A DNA stretch of 7,279 bases. Source: CAYQAJ01 sp964415245 (GTDB lineage Bacteria > Planctomycetota > Planctomycetia > Pirellulales > Pirellulaceae). This document shows positions 1 to 6,305 of the stretch, one piece after another; the first letter of the stretch is position 1; every line of letters starts with the position of its first letter. The stretch spans positions 1 to 7,279 of the forward strand of contig CAYQAJ010000258.1 of NCBI GenBank assembly GCA_964415245.1. The letters are read 5' to 3'. A program made the translations under genes and the position numbers. The notes beneath the pieces were generated by a model. It saw only the letters and a program-made list of their open reading frames with translations. It was not told the DNA's origin and did not search any database.

Positions 1-1339
1 CCACCTCGGCCGGCGCCGTGGAGCCGTAACTGGCGAACGCCCGGACGGCGTTTTGCACTCCCAACACGTCGTACACCCGATCATCGAGCCGGTCGTCGAT
101 TCGCCGGAACTCGTCCAGCGGCAATTTCGCCAGCGAGCACTTGCGCTCCAGAGCGGTCTTCACGAGCGCCCCCACTGCGTGATGCGCCGTCCGCTGCGGC
201 AGGCCGCGTTGGATGAGGTGCTCCATCAGGGTGGTGGCGTCCAGGTGGCCTCGCTCCAAGCATTCCTCGATGGCGGACCGGTTCAACTCCGCCCCCGCCA
301 CCAGCGGGGCTGCTAGTTCCAGGCAGGCGTCCACGGTGTCGAAGGCGGCGAACAGCGGCGGCTTATCTTCTTGCAGATCGCGGTTGTACGCCAGCGGCAG
401 CCCCTTCACCAACACCAGCAACGTTTGCAGCGACCCGATCACCCGCGCGGTCTTGCCGCGGATCAACTCCAGCACGTCGGGGTTGATCTTCTGCGGCATG
501 ATCGACGAGCCGGTGCAAAACTCGATCGGCAGCGAGAGGAAGCCGAACTCGTCGGTCGACCACAGGATCCACTCCTCGGCCCAGCCCGACAGGTGCAGGG
601 AAATGAGCGCGAGTGCGAACGTCGTCTCCAATACAAAATCGCGGTCCGATGCCACATCGAGGCTGTTGGCGGCGACGCCATCGAAACCCAGTCGACCGGC
701 CACGTCCTCGCGATTCACAGCCAGCGAAGTGCCCGCCAATGCCGCGGTTCCCAGGCCGCTTACGTTCACGCGACGCCGCGCGTCGACCAGCCGCGCCCGG
801 TCGCGATCGAGCTTTTCGCAGTATGCCAGCCAGTAGTGAGGAGCCAGCACGGGCTGGGCATGCCGCAGGTGCGTGTAGCCGGGCAGGATCACATCGAAGT
901 CGGCGTCGCACCGCCCCACGAAAGCACGCTGCAATTCGCGCAGCAGGCTGTCGATTCGGTCGATGTGATTCCTCACCCACAGCCGTAGGTCGGTGGCTAC
1001 TTGATCGTTGCGGCTGCGCCCCGTGTGCAGCTTGCGGCCTACGTCGCCCAGACGGTCGATGAGCGCCCGTTCGACGTGCATGTGCACGTCTTCCAGGTCA
1101 GCCCGCAGCTCGAGCCGCTGCTCCTCGAACTCGGCGCGGATTTGCAGCAGGGCCTCTTCGATTTGCCCGCACTCCTCGGCCGTGAGCAGCCCCACTTCGG
1201 CCAGCATCTGCGCATGAGCGATCGAGCCGGCGATGTCGTGCGCGTACAGCCGGTGGTCGACGCTAATGCTTTCGGTGAATTTCTCAACGCGGCGGTCGGT
1301 CCCCTTGTCGAAGACCCCGCCTTTCGATGGAGTGGCCAA
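1..1339 (-). CDS. argH: Argininosuccinate lyase, 3' end cut by window edge
   Basis: This enzyme splits argininosuccinate into arginine and fumarate, the last step of arginine biosynthesis, in the cytoplasm; family members are homotetramers. The window holds 446 residues counted from a TTG start; family members are about 460 long, so only the last few codons are missing. Visible motifs are DIAGSIAHAQML (35-46), TGRSRNDQ (106-113), the active-site segment GYTHLRHAQP (154-163), the fumarate-lyase signature GSSIMPQKINP (277-287, with the mobile-loop serines) and YNRDLQEDKP (318-327). The start is TTG at 1339-1337: it gives MATPSKGGVF before the conserved DKGTDRRVEKFTES, the expected short N-terminus, and GAGG lies 7 nt upstream. 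The frame stays open to an ATG at 1519-1517, but that ATG overlaps the predicted -10 box. One small oddity is Ile in the usual KKNP position of the signature. Identification is secure; the exact start is less so. Confidence 0.97.
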   Translation of the reverse strand, partial: MATPSKGGVFDKGTDRRVEKFTESISVDHRLYAHDIAGSIAHAQMLAEVGLLTAEECGQIEEALLQIRAEFEEQRLELRADLEDVHMHVERALIDRLGDVGRKLHTGRSRNDQVATDLRLWVRNHIDRIDSLLRELQRAFVGRCDADFDVILPGYTHLRHAQPVLAPHYWLAYCEKLDRDRARLVDARRRVNVSGLGTAALAGTSLAVNREDVAGRLGFDGVAANSLDVASDRDFVLETTFALALISLHLSGWAEEWILWSTDEFGFLSLPIEFCTGSSIMPQKINPDVLELIRGKTARVIGSLQTLLVLVKGLPLAYNRDLQEDKPPLFAAFDTVDACLELAAPLVAGAELNRSAIEECLERGHLDATTLMEHLIQRGLPQRTAHHAVGALVKTALERKCSLAKLPLDEFRRIDDRLDDRVYDVLGVQNAVRAFASYGSTAPAEV

Positions 1340-1346
1340 AGTTGCG

Positions 1347-1350
1347 CCTC
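1347..1350 (-). promoter_or_regulatory. Ribosome binding site of argH (GAGG)
   Basis: Read on the minus strand, GAGG is followed by a 7-nt spacer and then TTG at 1339-1337. Its position supports the TTG as the argH start rather than the in-frame ATG 60 codons upstream, which has no such site. Confidence 0.55.
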
Positions 1351-1378
1351 GGGCGCTAAAGCGTGAAATTCCCGTCGT

Positions 1379-1395
1379 CTCTCGCTCCGCGAGAG
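1379..1395. repeat. Palindromic element A in argH leader
   Basis: A 17-mer (ctctcgctccgcgagag) folds on itself with a 7-bp stem and a 3-nt loop; flanking t/a at 1378 and 1396 adds one pair. It is the exact reverse complement of element B at 1440-1456, 44 bp away. It resembles REP-like intergenic palindromes. It lies in the predicted untranslated leader of argH. Confidence 0.8.
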
Positions 1396-1439
1396 AACGT
1401 CCCCCGCGCGGATCGAAAGTCAACTGCCGCCGCTGCGTC

Positions 1440-1456
1440 CTCTCGCGGAGCGAGAG
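1440..1456. repeat. Palindromic element B, inverted copy of element A
   Basis: The 17-mer ctctcgcggagcgagag has a 7-bp stem and a 3-nt loop, and flanking c/g at 1439 and 1457 extends the stem. It is an exact inverted copy of the element at 1379-1395. The pair can therefore form either two small hairpins or one large cruciform/stem-loop with a 44-nt loop. No poly-T tract follows on either strand, so it does not look like a simple terminator. Confidence 0.8.
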
Positions 1457-1517
1457 GCGACTGAAAGCAACCGCTGTCGCCGCGATGCGCAGCAGCGCGA
1501 ATCGAGCGAACCTTTTC

Positions 1518-1546
1518 ATACTAAATGGCTTGCGCGCGACTGTCAA
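1518..1546 (-). promoter_or_regulatory. Sigma-70-type promoter of argH
   Basis: On the minus strand a perfect -35 box TTGACA (1546-1541) is followed by a 17-bp spacer and TAGTAT (1523-1518, four of six consensus bases). Transcription would begin near 1511, giving argH a leader of about 170 nt that contains both 17-nt palindromes. The box overlaps the in-frame ATG at 1519-1517, which would then not be in the transcript. Function is inferred from the match to the general bacterial consensus. Confidence 0.65.
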
Positions 1547-1843
1547 CGAACCGGCGGCAGCGGCCGCTTAAATAGTAAGCAGCGGTCGATGGGAGGTTCG
1601 CGCTACGCGGCCGAGTGCAGTTTAGGCGGTGCCCGGCGAGGGCCTTCGCACTTATTAACCGGCCGCCACACAATCGATTGCGGTGCGTGCTTGCGAGGGT
1701 ACGGCAGGGCGACAGAATGGCCTAGGTCTACGCGGGTACCCAGCGCCCCGTGCCCAATTGCTAAGCACGGGCCGACGCCTCGTCTGCCATCTGGGCCCGT
1801 CGAGAGAGCCAGCCCGCGATTCCACCATTGTCGCATGTACCGA
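1547..1843. other. Divergent intergenic region without a convincing gene
   Basis: This lies between the argH promoter and the candidate promoter of the rightward gene. No reading frame here has family motifs, a ribosome binding site or homology I recognise, and no tRNA-like fold was found. It contains two overlapping potential stems: 1747-1753 with 1765-1771 (7 bp) and 1767-1773 with 1794-1800 (7 bp). They share bases and so exclude each other. No T-run follows. Purpose unknown. Confidence 0.5.
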
Positions 1844-1873
1844 TTGTGGCGGCTCGCTACATGGACTTATCAT
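1844..1873 (+). promoter_or_regulatory. Candidate promoter of the J-like membrane protein gene
   Basis: TTGTGG (1844-1849, three of six -35 bases), an 18-bp spacer and TATCAT (1868-1873, five of six -10 bases) lie about 47 bp upstream of the chosen GTG start, giving a leader of about 40 nt. The -35 box is poor, so this is a tentative call. Confidence 0.3.
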
Positions 1874-1920
1874 AAGAACATCCTTTCGCTGGCAGACCTT
1901 GTTTGCGCTGGGTGTCCGCC

Positions 1921-3693
1921 GTGTCCGGCTTCGACCCCTATAACCAATGGCTCGGCATCCCGCCCGAGGAGCAGCCGCCCAATCATTACGGGCTGCTGGG
2001 AGTGCCGCTGTTCACCGACGACACCGAAAGAATCGCCCAAGCGACCCAGCAGCGGATGTCGCATCTTCGGTCGCTACACACCGGACCGCACGCGGCATTT
2101 TGCCAAAAGCTGCTGAATGAAATTGCTCGGGCCAGCGCGTGTCTGCGCAACGCGGAATCGAAAACCCTCTACGACAAATCGCTGTGCGAGAAGCAAGAGC
2201 CCAAACGGTCACGATTGCTACGGGCCAAGCCGCTGCATTCCCAAGCGCACCCCGCTGCGGCCGATAAGCAGCCTGCGCCGGCGGCGTACGCATCCTCGGC
2301 GGACAATTCGTCGCGGCCCGGCGAGGACGAATCGGCTTCGGCCGTGGAGCCGGTCGTGGTGGTTGACACGGCCGCGGTCGCCCCGCAGACCCAACCGGCA
2401 CATCGTCGTCGTCGCAGAATTCCGACATGGATCATCGTGGGCTTGCCCGCCGCGTCGGTGGCCGCCGCGATCGTTGGCTACGTGCTCCTCTGCCTTGTCG
2501 TGCCCGGCCTCGACTTCCTCGACCTGTTCGGAAAGCGCGCCAACAATTCCGTCGCGTCGGCGAAGTCGGGGGGCGGTTCTTCGAACTCCGAATCCGGCGG
2601 TGGGCGCCTGGCGGCGAGCGCGAAGCGATTCAGTTCGGCGGACGACAGCGGAAGCGCGCGGCGAGAAGGTTCCAGCTCGCTGTCGACCGGCTCGCTCGGT
2701 CAGGGATTGTCGCAGCGTCCGCCGCAGCAGGGTACTGCAACCTGGCCCGACCCGGACACCTGGCCCCACCAGGCCGGTGCGTCGCAAGAGAGACTAGGGG
2801 AACTGCTGTCGGCGCGAGATGAGGCCATCGCCAAAGGCGACGTTGCCGCCGCCCTGGATACGGCTCGCGAGATCGCGCGGCACAACTTCGGCGACGGCCT
2901 GAAGGCGCAGCTCGCCGCCGCGCGGCAAATGCAAACGACCGCCGACTCCCGCTTGCTGGCCGAGCAATTGTTGCAATTGCTGGAGCAAGCGGTCCAATAT
3001 GGCCGCCACGATCTGGCCAAGGAGTATCAAGACGACCTGCTCGTTGCTGCCCGCGACGCCGCTGATCCTGAGCTGCTTCGCCGGACCAGTAGTTTCGTGC
3101 TGAAGAAGATCGAACAGATCGACTTCGCGTCGTCGTCGCCGGTTAGTAAATGGACCGACTTGCTGGCCCAGATCGACGTCGAAAGGGACGTCGTGAGCGG
3201 CACGTGGACCCGCGTGCCAGACGGCGCGATCCAGGGCCGTAGCGACCGCGGGGCGCAGATTACGATGCCCTCCATGTTGCCTAAGGACTACGTAATGGAG
3301 GTCACGTTTGCGCGCGTCCTAGGCAGCAACGACGTCAGCGTGATGATCCCGGTGGGCGACCGGCATTGCATGTGCATGCTTTCGGGGTTCGGCGGGCGGG
3401 CGAGCGGTATCCAGATGGTGGACGGGGCCGACATTCGCACGAACGTGACCTCGGTTCGCCCCGGGACGATTCGAAACAACCAGCAGTACATGCTGCGGAT
3501 CAACGTGGCGCTCGGAGACGAAGATCGTACCGCGCATATCGAGGTCGAATTGAACGACCTACCGTATATCTCCTATCATGGCCCCATCGAAGCGCTGGGC
3601 GCGAGTTGGCCCACTCCCGCGCAGGGCATCGCCCAACTTTGCGTGTTCGAATCCGCCGCCGTTTTCTACAGCGCGCGAGTGAGGGAGAAGTAG
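1921..3693 (+). CDS. Planctomycete membrane protein with degenerate J-like N-terminus and exported C-terminal domain
   Basis: The function is unknown. From GTG 1921 the product is 590 residues. Residues 4-23 carry the FDPYxxWLGIPPEEQPPNHY signature. Residues 21-88 look like a worn J domain (NHYGLLGV at the start, LYDKSL at the end) but lack the HPD tripeptide needed to stimulate DnaK. A low-complexity Ala/Pro segment follows, then five arginines (162-166) and one transmembrane helix (about 170-194). The arginines suggest a cytoplasmic N-terminus and an exported C-terminus. Next come a Ser/Gly-rich linker (about 205-280), an alpha-helical stretch (288-401) and a beta-rich C-terminal domain (402-590), possibly a concanavalin-like/LamG fold, with a CMC motif at 483-485. 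GTG 1921 was chosen because family members start just before FDPY; TTG 1903 and GTG 1912 are alternatives and none has a clear Shine-Dalgarno site. It stands alone: divergent from argH and convergent with the next gene. Confidence 0.85.
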   Translation: MSGFDPYNQWLGIPPEEQPPNHYGLLGVPLFTDDTERIAQATQQRMSHLRSLHTGPHAAFCQKLLNEIARASACLRNAESKTLYDKSLCEKQEPKRSRLLRAKPLHSQAHPAAADKQPAPAAYASSADNSSRPGEDESASAVEPVVVVDTAAVAPQTQPAHRRRRRIPTWIIVGLPAASVAAAIVGYVLLCLVVPGLDFLDLFGKRANNSVASAKSGGGSSNSESGGGRLAASAKRFSSADDSGSARREGSSSLSTGSLGQGLSQRPPQQGTATWPDPDTWPHQAGASQERLGELLSARDEAIAKGDVAAALDTAREIARHNFGDGLKAQLAAARQMQTTADSRLLAEQLLQLLEQAVQYGRHDLAKEYQDDLLVAARDAADPELLRRTSSFVLKKIEQIDFASSSPVSKWTDLLAQIDVERDVVSGTWTRVPDGAIQGRSDRGAQITMPSMLPKDYVMEVTFARVLGSNDVSVMIPVGDRHCMCMLSGFGGRASGIQMVDGADIRTNVTSVRPGTIRNNQQYMLRINVALGDEDRTAHIEVELNDLPYISYHGPIEALGASWPTPAQGIAQLCVFESAAVFYSARVREK

Positions 3694-3805
3694 CCGGCGC
3701 ACGAAGCAGGATACTCCGAGCTGCCTCGGCGCTGGACTAACGCGGCCGCGTTCCGGCTGACAACTAACAATCGACGTCGATAGCCAACAGCCGATAGCCG
3801 TCAGC
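3694..3805. other. Convergent intergenic spacer with palindromes
   Basis: Two genes end here from opposite sides, with stops at 3691-3693 and 3808-3806. The spacer holds a perfect 14-bp palindrome (aacgcggccgcgtt, 3739-3752), a perfect 12-bp palindrome (atcgacgtcgat, 3770-3781), and an inverted pair gctgac/gtcagc (3756-3761 and 3800-3805). Neither strand shows a GC stem followed by a T-run, so any terminator function is a guess from the location. Confidence 0.5.
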
Positions 3806-5842
3806 TCAGCTCCGCGTAAAGTACTCGTACTTCACCGTCGGCTTGAACGTTTCGCCCGGGCCGAGCTTTACCTTCCACTTAACCGTCGAGCTGTTGTTCA
3901 CCGCTGGGTGACCGCGATAATTCTCCCAGTCGCCGGGCACAAACGGGCCCAGCGTGATGGAACCGTCGTGCGAGACTTCGGTCACTTTGCCGCCGACGCG
4001 GAAGGTGATCTCGACCTCGATCTCAATCGACTTGTTGTTGCACAAGTCGAGCGTGGCCTCCTTGTCGATGCGGGCGTAGTTGTAATTGTCCCAAGTTAAA
4101 GCCCGCAGGTCGCGGCCGACCTCTTTCTCTTCGTAGCTGCCGCGCGTTTCGACCGAGACGGTGACCGGCACGCGGGCGGCGTCGCGCGGCGACGTATAGG
4201 TCAGCAGCTCCTGGGCCAGCGGTTGGCCTCCCTGCATGATCATCGCCGCGCCGGTCGTCCAAGGAACCTGCGTGTTGTTGGTGGGCTCGATCTGATGCCA
4301 CACCTCGTTCTTTGACAACACCAGCGGCGACTGCACGCCGCTGCCGCTGGGGGCCGCTTCAATGTCGGAACGTTTCAAGTGCAGGTCCCAGGTGTACACA
4401 TCGCGGTAGGGGACCTTGGTGGTGAAGATGGGCACCGCCGTCCGCTCGCCGCGCTTCAGATTGAGCCGCGGCAGGCTGTACACGAACAAGTCCTGAGCGC
4501 CGGTGGTCGTCAGATCATCGGGCAGATCGAGCGCGGCGGCATCGGCGCCCGGTTCTCCCTGGGCGGCGCCGCGGCGAAACTCGCCGCTTCGTTGCGAGTA
4601 GCTTGAGTTGGAGAAGTCGTTCCGCATTTGCCCCATCAACTGCGGGGCCGCCGCGGCCAGTGCGTCGCGCATCACGCTCTCCAGCACCAAGGGGCTGGGG
4701 GTCGTGCGGAAGCGAAAATTCGGCACGCCCACCACAATGTCGACGGGCACGTTCTCAAAGTCCTCGGCCTCGTTCAGGATTTCGCACTGCAGGGCGACCT
4801 GCGATTGCTTCATGTCGCCGTCGGGCTCCAGTCCGATACGGTACGTGGGAATCCACCGCACGCCGGGTCGGAAGTAGATGATGGATAGCGTGCGCTTCTG
4901 GTCCGCGTCGGCGAAGCGAAACCGGAGCCGCTTCGTGCGCTCGATCGTGGTGACGGTGCGGACCAGCGACGTCTTCATGTCGCGGATCGTTACGTTCTTC
5001 ACCTGACCCACCGGCATCAGCACGTCGCCCGCCTCGGTCCGCAGCACGAACTGATATCCGGTAATGCCCGACACGGTGCGGGCGTTGCCCGAGGGAATGG
5101 TTTCGGTGATGGGAATGCCGGCCGCGGCGCGGGCCATGAGTTCGGCGGCTTCGGTCATCTCGAACAGCTTGAGAGTTTCGGGCGTGACCGGGGTCGACGT
5201 GTTTTCGATCAGCACTTGCTCGATGGTGCCGGTGTAGGTGCCTTTATCGGTCAGCTCGACCGACGCGGTGCGGCCCTTGTTGGCCAGCAGCACTTCGACG
5301 ACTTGCGTGCAAGGGGTTTCCTTCTCGACCTTGGTGGTGTTGGTTTGCCAGCCGGCCACCATTTGCAACAGCCGCCCCTCGGCCGGCGTGGCCCAGAACG
5401 AACCGAGCACGGCGGCGTCGGGCACTTCGTCGGTGTACACCTCGCCGGCGGCATTGGTCGTGGCCTCGCCCGTTTTGACGATCAGGCAGTAGCCGTCCTT
5501 GAAGACGATGACCCGCTCGGTCTTGAGCGCGAGGCGATGAGGATCGGCGGGTTTTTCGGCTGCATCGGCTGCGTCTTCGTCCGCGCCGGCGGCAATTTCC
5601 ACGAAGCCGCGCCTATCGACCGCGACGTCAAAACCCGGTGCCGCGGCGCCAGGGGGCACGATATCGGTCAACGGTAGGTCGTCGGGCGACGCTTTGTCGA
5701 CCGATGCCTTTTCGGTCGATGCCTTGCTTGTGTCGGCTCGATCGGCCTGCTGTGCCGACACGGCCGCGGCCACAATCCAAACGGCCGCCAGCGACAAGGC
5801 GGCCAAACCCAAAAACGCCATGAGTTGGGGGCGAAGTTTCAT
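3806..5842 (-). CDS. Secreted DUF4139-type protein
   Basis: A 678-residue exported protein of unknown function. Residues 1-30 are a signal peptide: KLRPQ, a hydrophobic core (7-28), and a likely cut after AVSA at 30. An Ala/Asp-rich linker follows, with three tandem copies of a five-residue xxKAS unit (38-52). A beta-rich region (about 105-215) contains ERVIVFKDGYCLIV and GSFWATP. The DUF4139-like core starts at about 320 (YFRPGVRWIPTYRIGL, then EDFENVPVDIVVGVPNF). It is interrupted by a low-complexity Ala/Ser/Gly segment (about 393-445), resumes with LFVYSLPRLNLKRGER, and ends in strands (WKVKLGPGETFKPTVKYEY, 656-674) typical of the C-terminal edge of this family. The start is ATG 5842-5840, with GGAG 9 nt upstream. 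Bacterial members have no established role; the signal peptide argues for an envelope or extracellular location. It is transcribed away from carB and is probably monocistronic. Confidence 0.88.
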   Translation of the reverse strand: MKLRPQLMAFLGLAALSLAAVWIVAAAVSAQQADRADTSKASTEKASVDKASPDDLPLTDIVPPGAAAPGFDVAVDRRGFVEIAAGADEDAADAAEKPADPHRLALKTERVIVFKDGYCLIVKTGEATTNAAGEVYTDEVPDAAVLGSFWATPAEGRLLQMVAGWQTNTTKVEKETPCTQVVEVLLANKGRTASVELTDKGTYTGTIEQVLIENTSTPVTPETLKLFEMTEAAELMARAAAGIPITETIPSGNARTVSGITGYQFVLRTEAGDVLMPVGQVKNVTIRDMKTSLVRTVTTIERTKRLRFRFADADQKRTLSIIYFRPGVRWIPTYRIGLEPDGDMKQSQVALQCEILNEAEDFENVPVDIVVGVPNFRFRTTPSPLVLESVMRDALAAAAPQLMGQMRNDFSNSSYSQRSGEFRRGAAQGEPGADAAALDLPDDLTTTGAQDLFVYSLPRLNLKRGERTAVPIFTTKVPYRDVYTWDLHLKRSDIEAAPSGSGVQSPLVLSKNEVWHQIEPTNNTQVPWTTGAAMIMQGGQPLAQELLTYTSPRDAARVPVTVSVETRGSYEEKEVGRDLRALTWDNYNYARIDKEATLDLCNNKSIEIEVEITFRVGGKVTEVSHDGSITLGPFVPGDWENYRGHPAVNNSSTVKWKVKLGPGETFKPTVKYEYFTRS

Positions 5843-5851
5843 CGTGCGTGT

Positions 5852-5855
5852 CTCC
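5852..5855 (-). promoter_or_regulatory. Ribosome binding site of the DUF4139-type gene (GGAG)
   Basis: On the minus strand GGAG precedes the ATG at 5842-5840 by 9 nt. This is the clearest Shine-Dalgarno site in the window and fixes the start that yields the complete signal peptide. Confidence 0.6.
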
Positions 5856-6017
5856 GAGGCTTCAAAAGTGGGGGAGCGTTGGTATTAGCGAAATGCGTTC
5901 GTGCGCTTGTCCCGGCGCGTGTCGGTTGCGATCGCCGGCAGCGTGATCCCGGCCGGCCTGGTTACCGCTTACTCGCTCGCGGCCAGTTTCAAGGACAAAC
6001 GACGACAATCCCCGGCG

Positions 6018-6023
6018 ATTATA
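6018..6023 (-). promoter_or_regulatory. Possible -10 box for the DUF4139-type gene
   Basis: A perfect TATAAT occurs on the minus strand, which would start transcription near 6011 and give a leader of about 170 nt. No acceptable -35 hexamer lies 16-18 bp upstream, so this could be chance in a spacer richer in A+T than its surroundings. Confidence 0.25.
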
Positions 6024-6305
6024 CGACCTTCCGCGAGCCGCCGGGGTAACAGGGTTGTAAAGCGCCTGCGAAGCCCCGCAGATACTGCGTCGCCCCTTGA
6101 AAGGGGGGCCGTAGTAGTATTAACTTTGAGGGATTTTAGGGACCCTGCGAGCGGCGAGCGTGTGGCACTATGCGCCCGGTGCGAGGGGGGCAAGGGTCCC
6201 CTTTTCGGCCGTTTTTCAACCGCCATGGGGCGAGGACCGCAGTCCGCGCCGCCGGTATCTGTCTGACATTCCAAGCACTTTCGACAACGAGCAAAGATTC
6301 TCACG
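6024..6305 (+). other. carB upstream region with possible structured leader
   Basis: No gene is seen here. A weak plus-strand promoter candidate is TTGAAA (6097-6102), 17 bp, then TTAACT (6120-6125, three of six). Downstream, gggaccct (6139-6146) is exactly complementary to agggtccc (6193-6200); the second arm is followed by C and four T (6202-6205), with another five-T run after cggccg (6211-6215). This could be a leader hairpin or attenuator ahead of carB, but the 46-nt loop is long and the promoter is weak. In the carB frame the last stop before the gene is TGA at 6264-6266. Confidence 0.3.

Noticed and set aside
213..1366. Several plus-strand open frames of 120-210 residues
   Set aside because: They are opposite argH, whose minus-strand frame carries all family motifs; the plus-strand translations are low-complexity and match nothing.
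1378..1457. The palindrome pair as a CRISPR array or a simple terminator
   Set aside because: Only two copies, in inverted rather than direct orientation, and no T-run follows either on either strand.
1340..1519. A 60-residue N-terminal extension of ArgH starting at ATG 1519
   Set aside because: It has no counterpart in the ArgH family, runs through the two palindromes, lacks a ribosome binding site, and its ATG overlaps the likely -10 box.
1589..2116. A 175-residue plus-strand frame covering the spacer and the start of the J-like gene
   Set aside because: It overlaps the well-supported frame from 1921, ends inside it, and has no motif or ribosome binding site.
2012..2822. Long overlapping frames on both strands within the J-like gene
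   Set aside because: Arg/Pro-rich shadow translations of the GC-rich linker region; the frame from 1921 alone has the family signature, transmembrane helix and ordered C-terminal domain.
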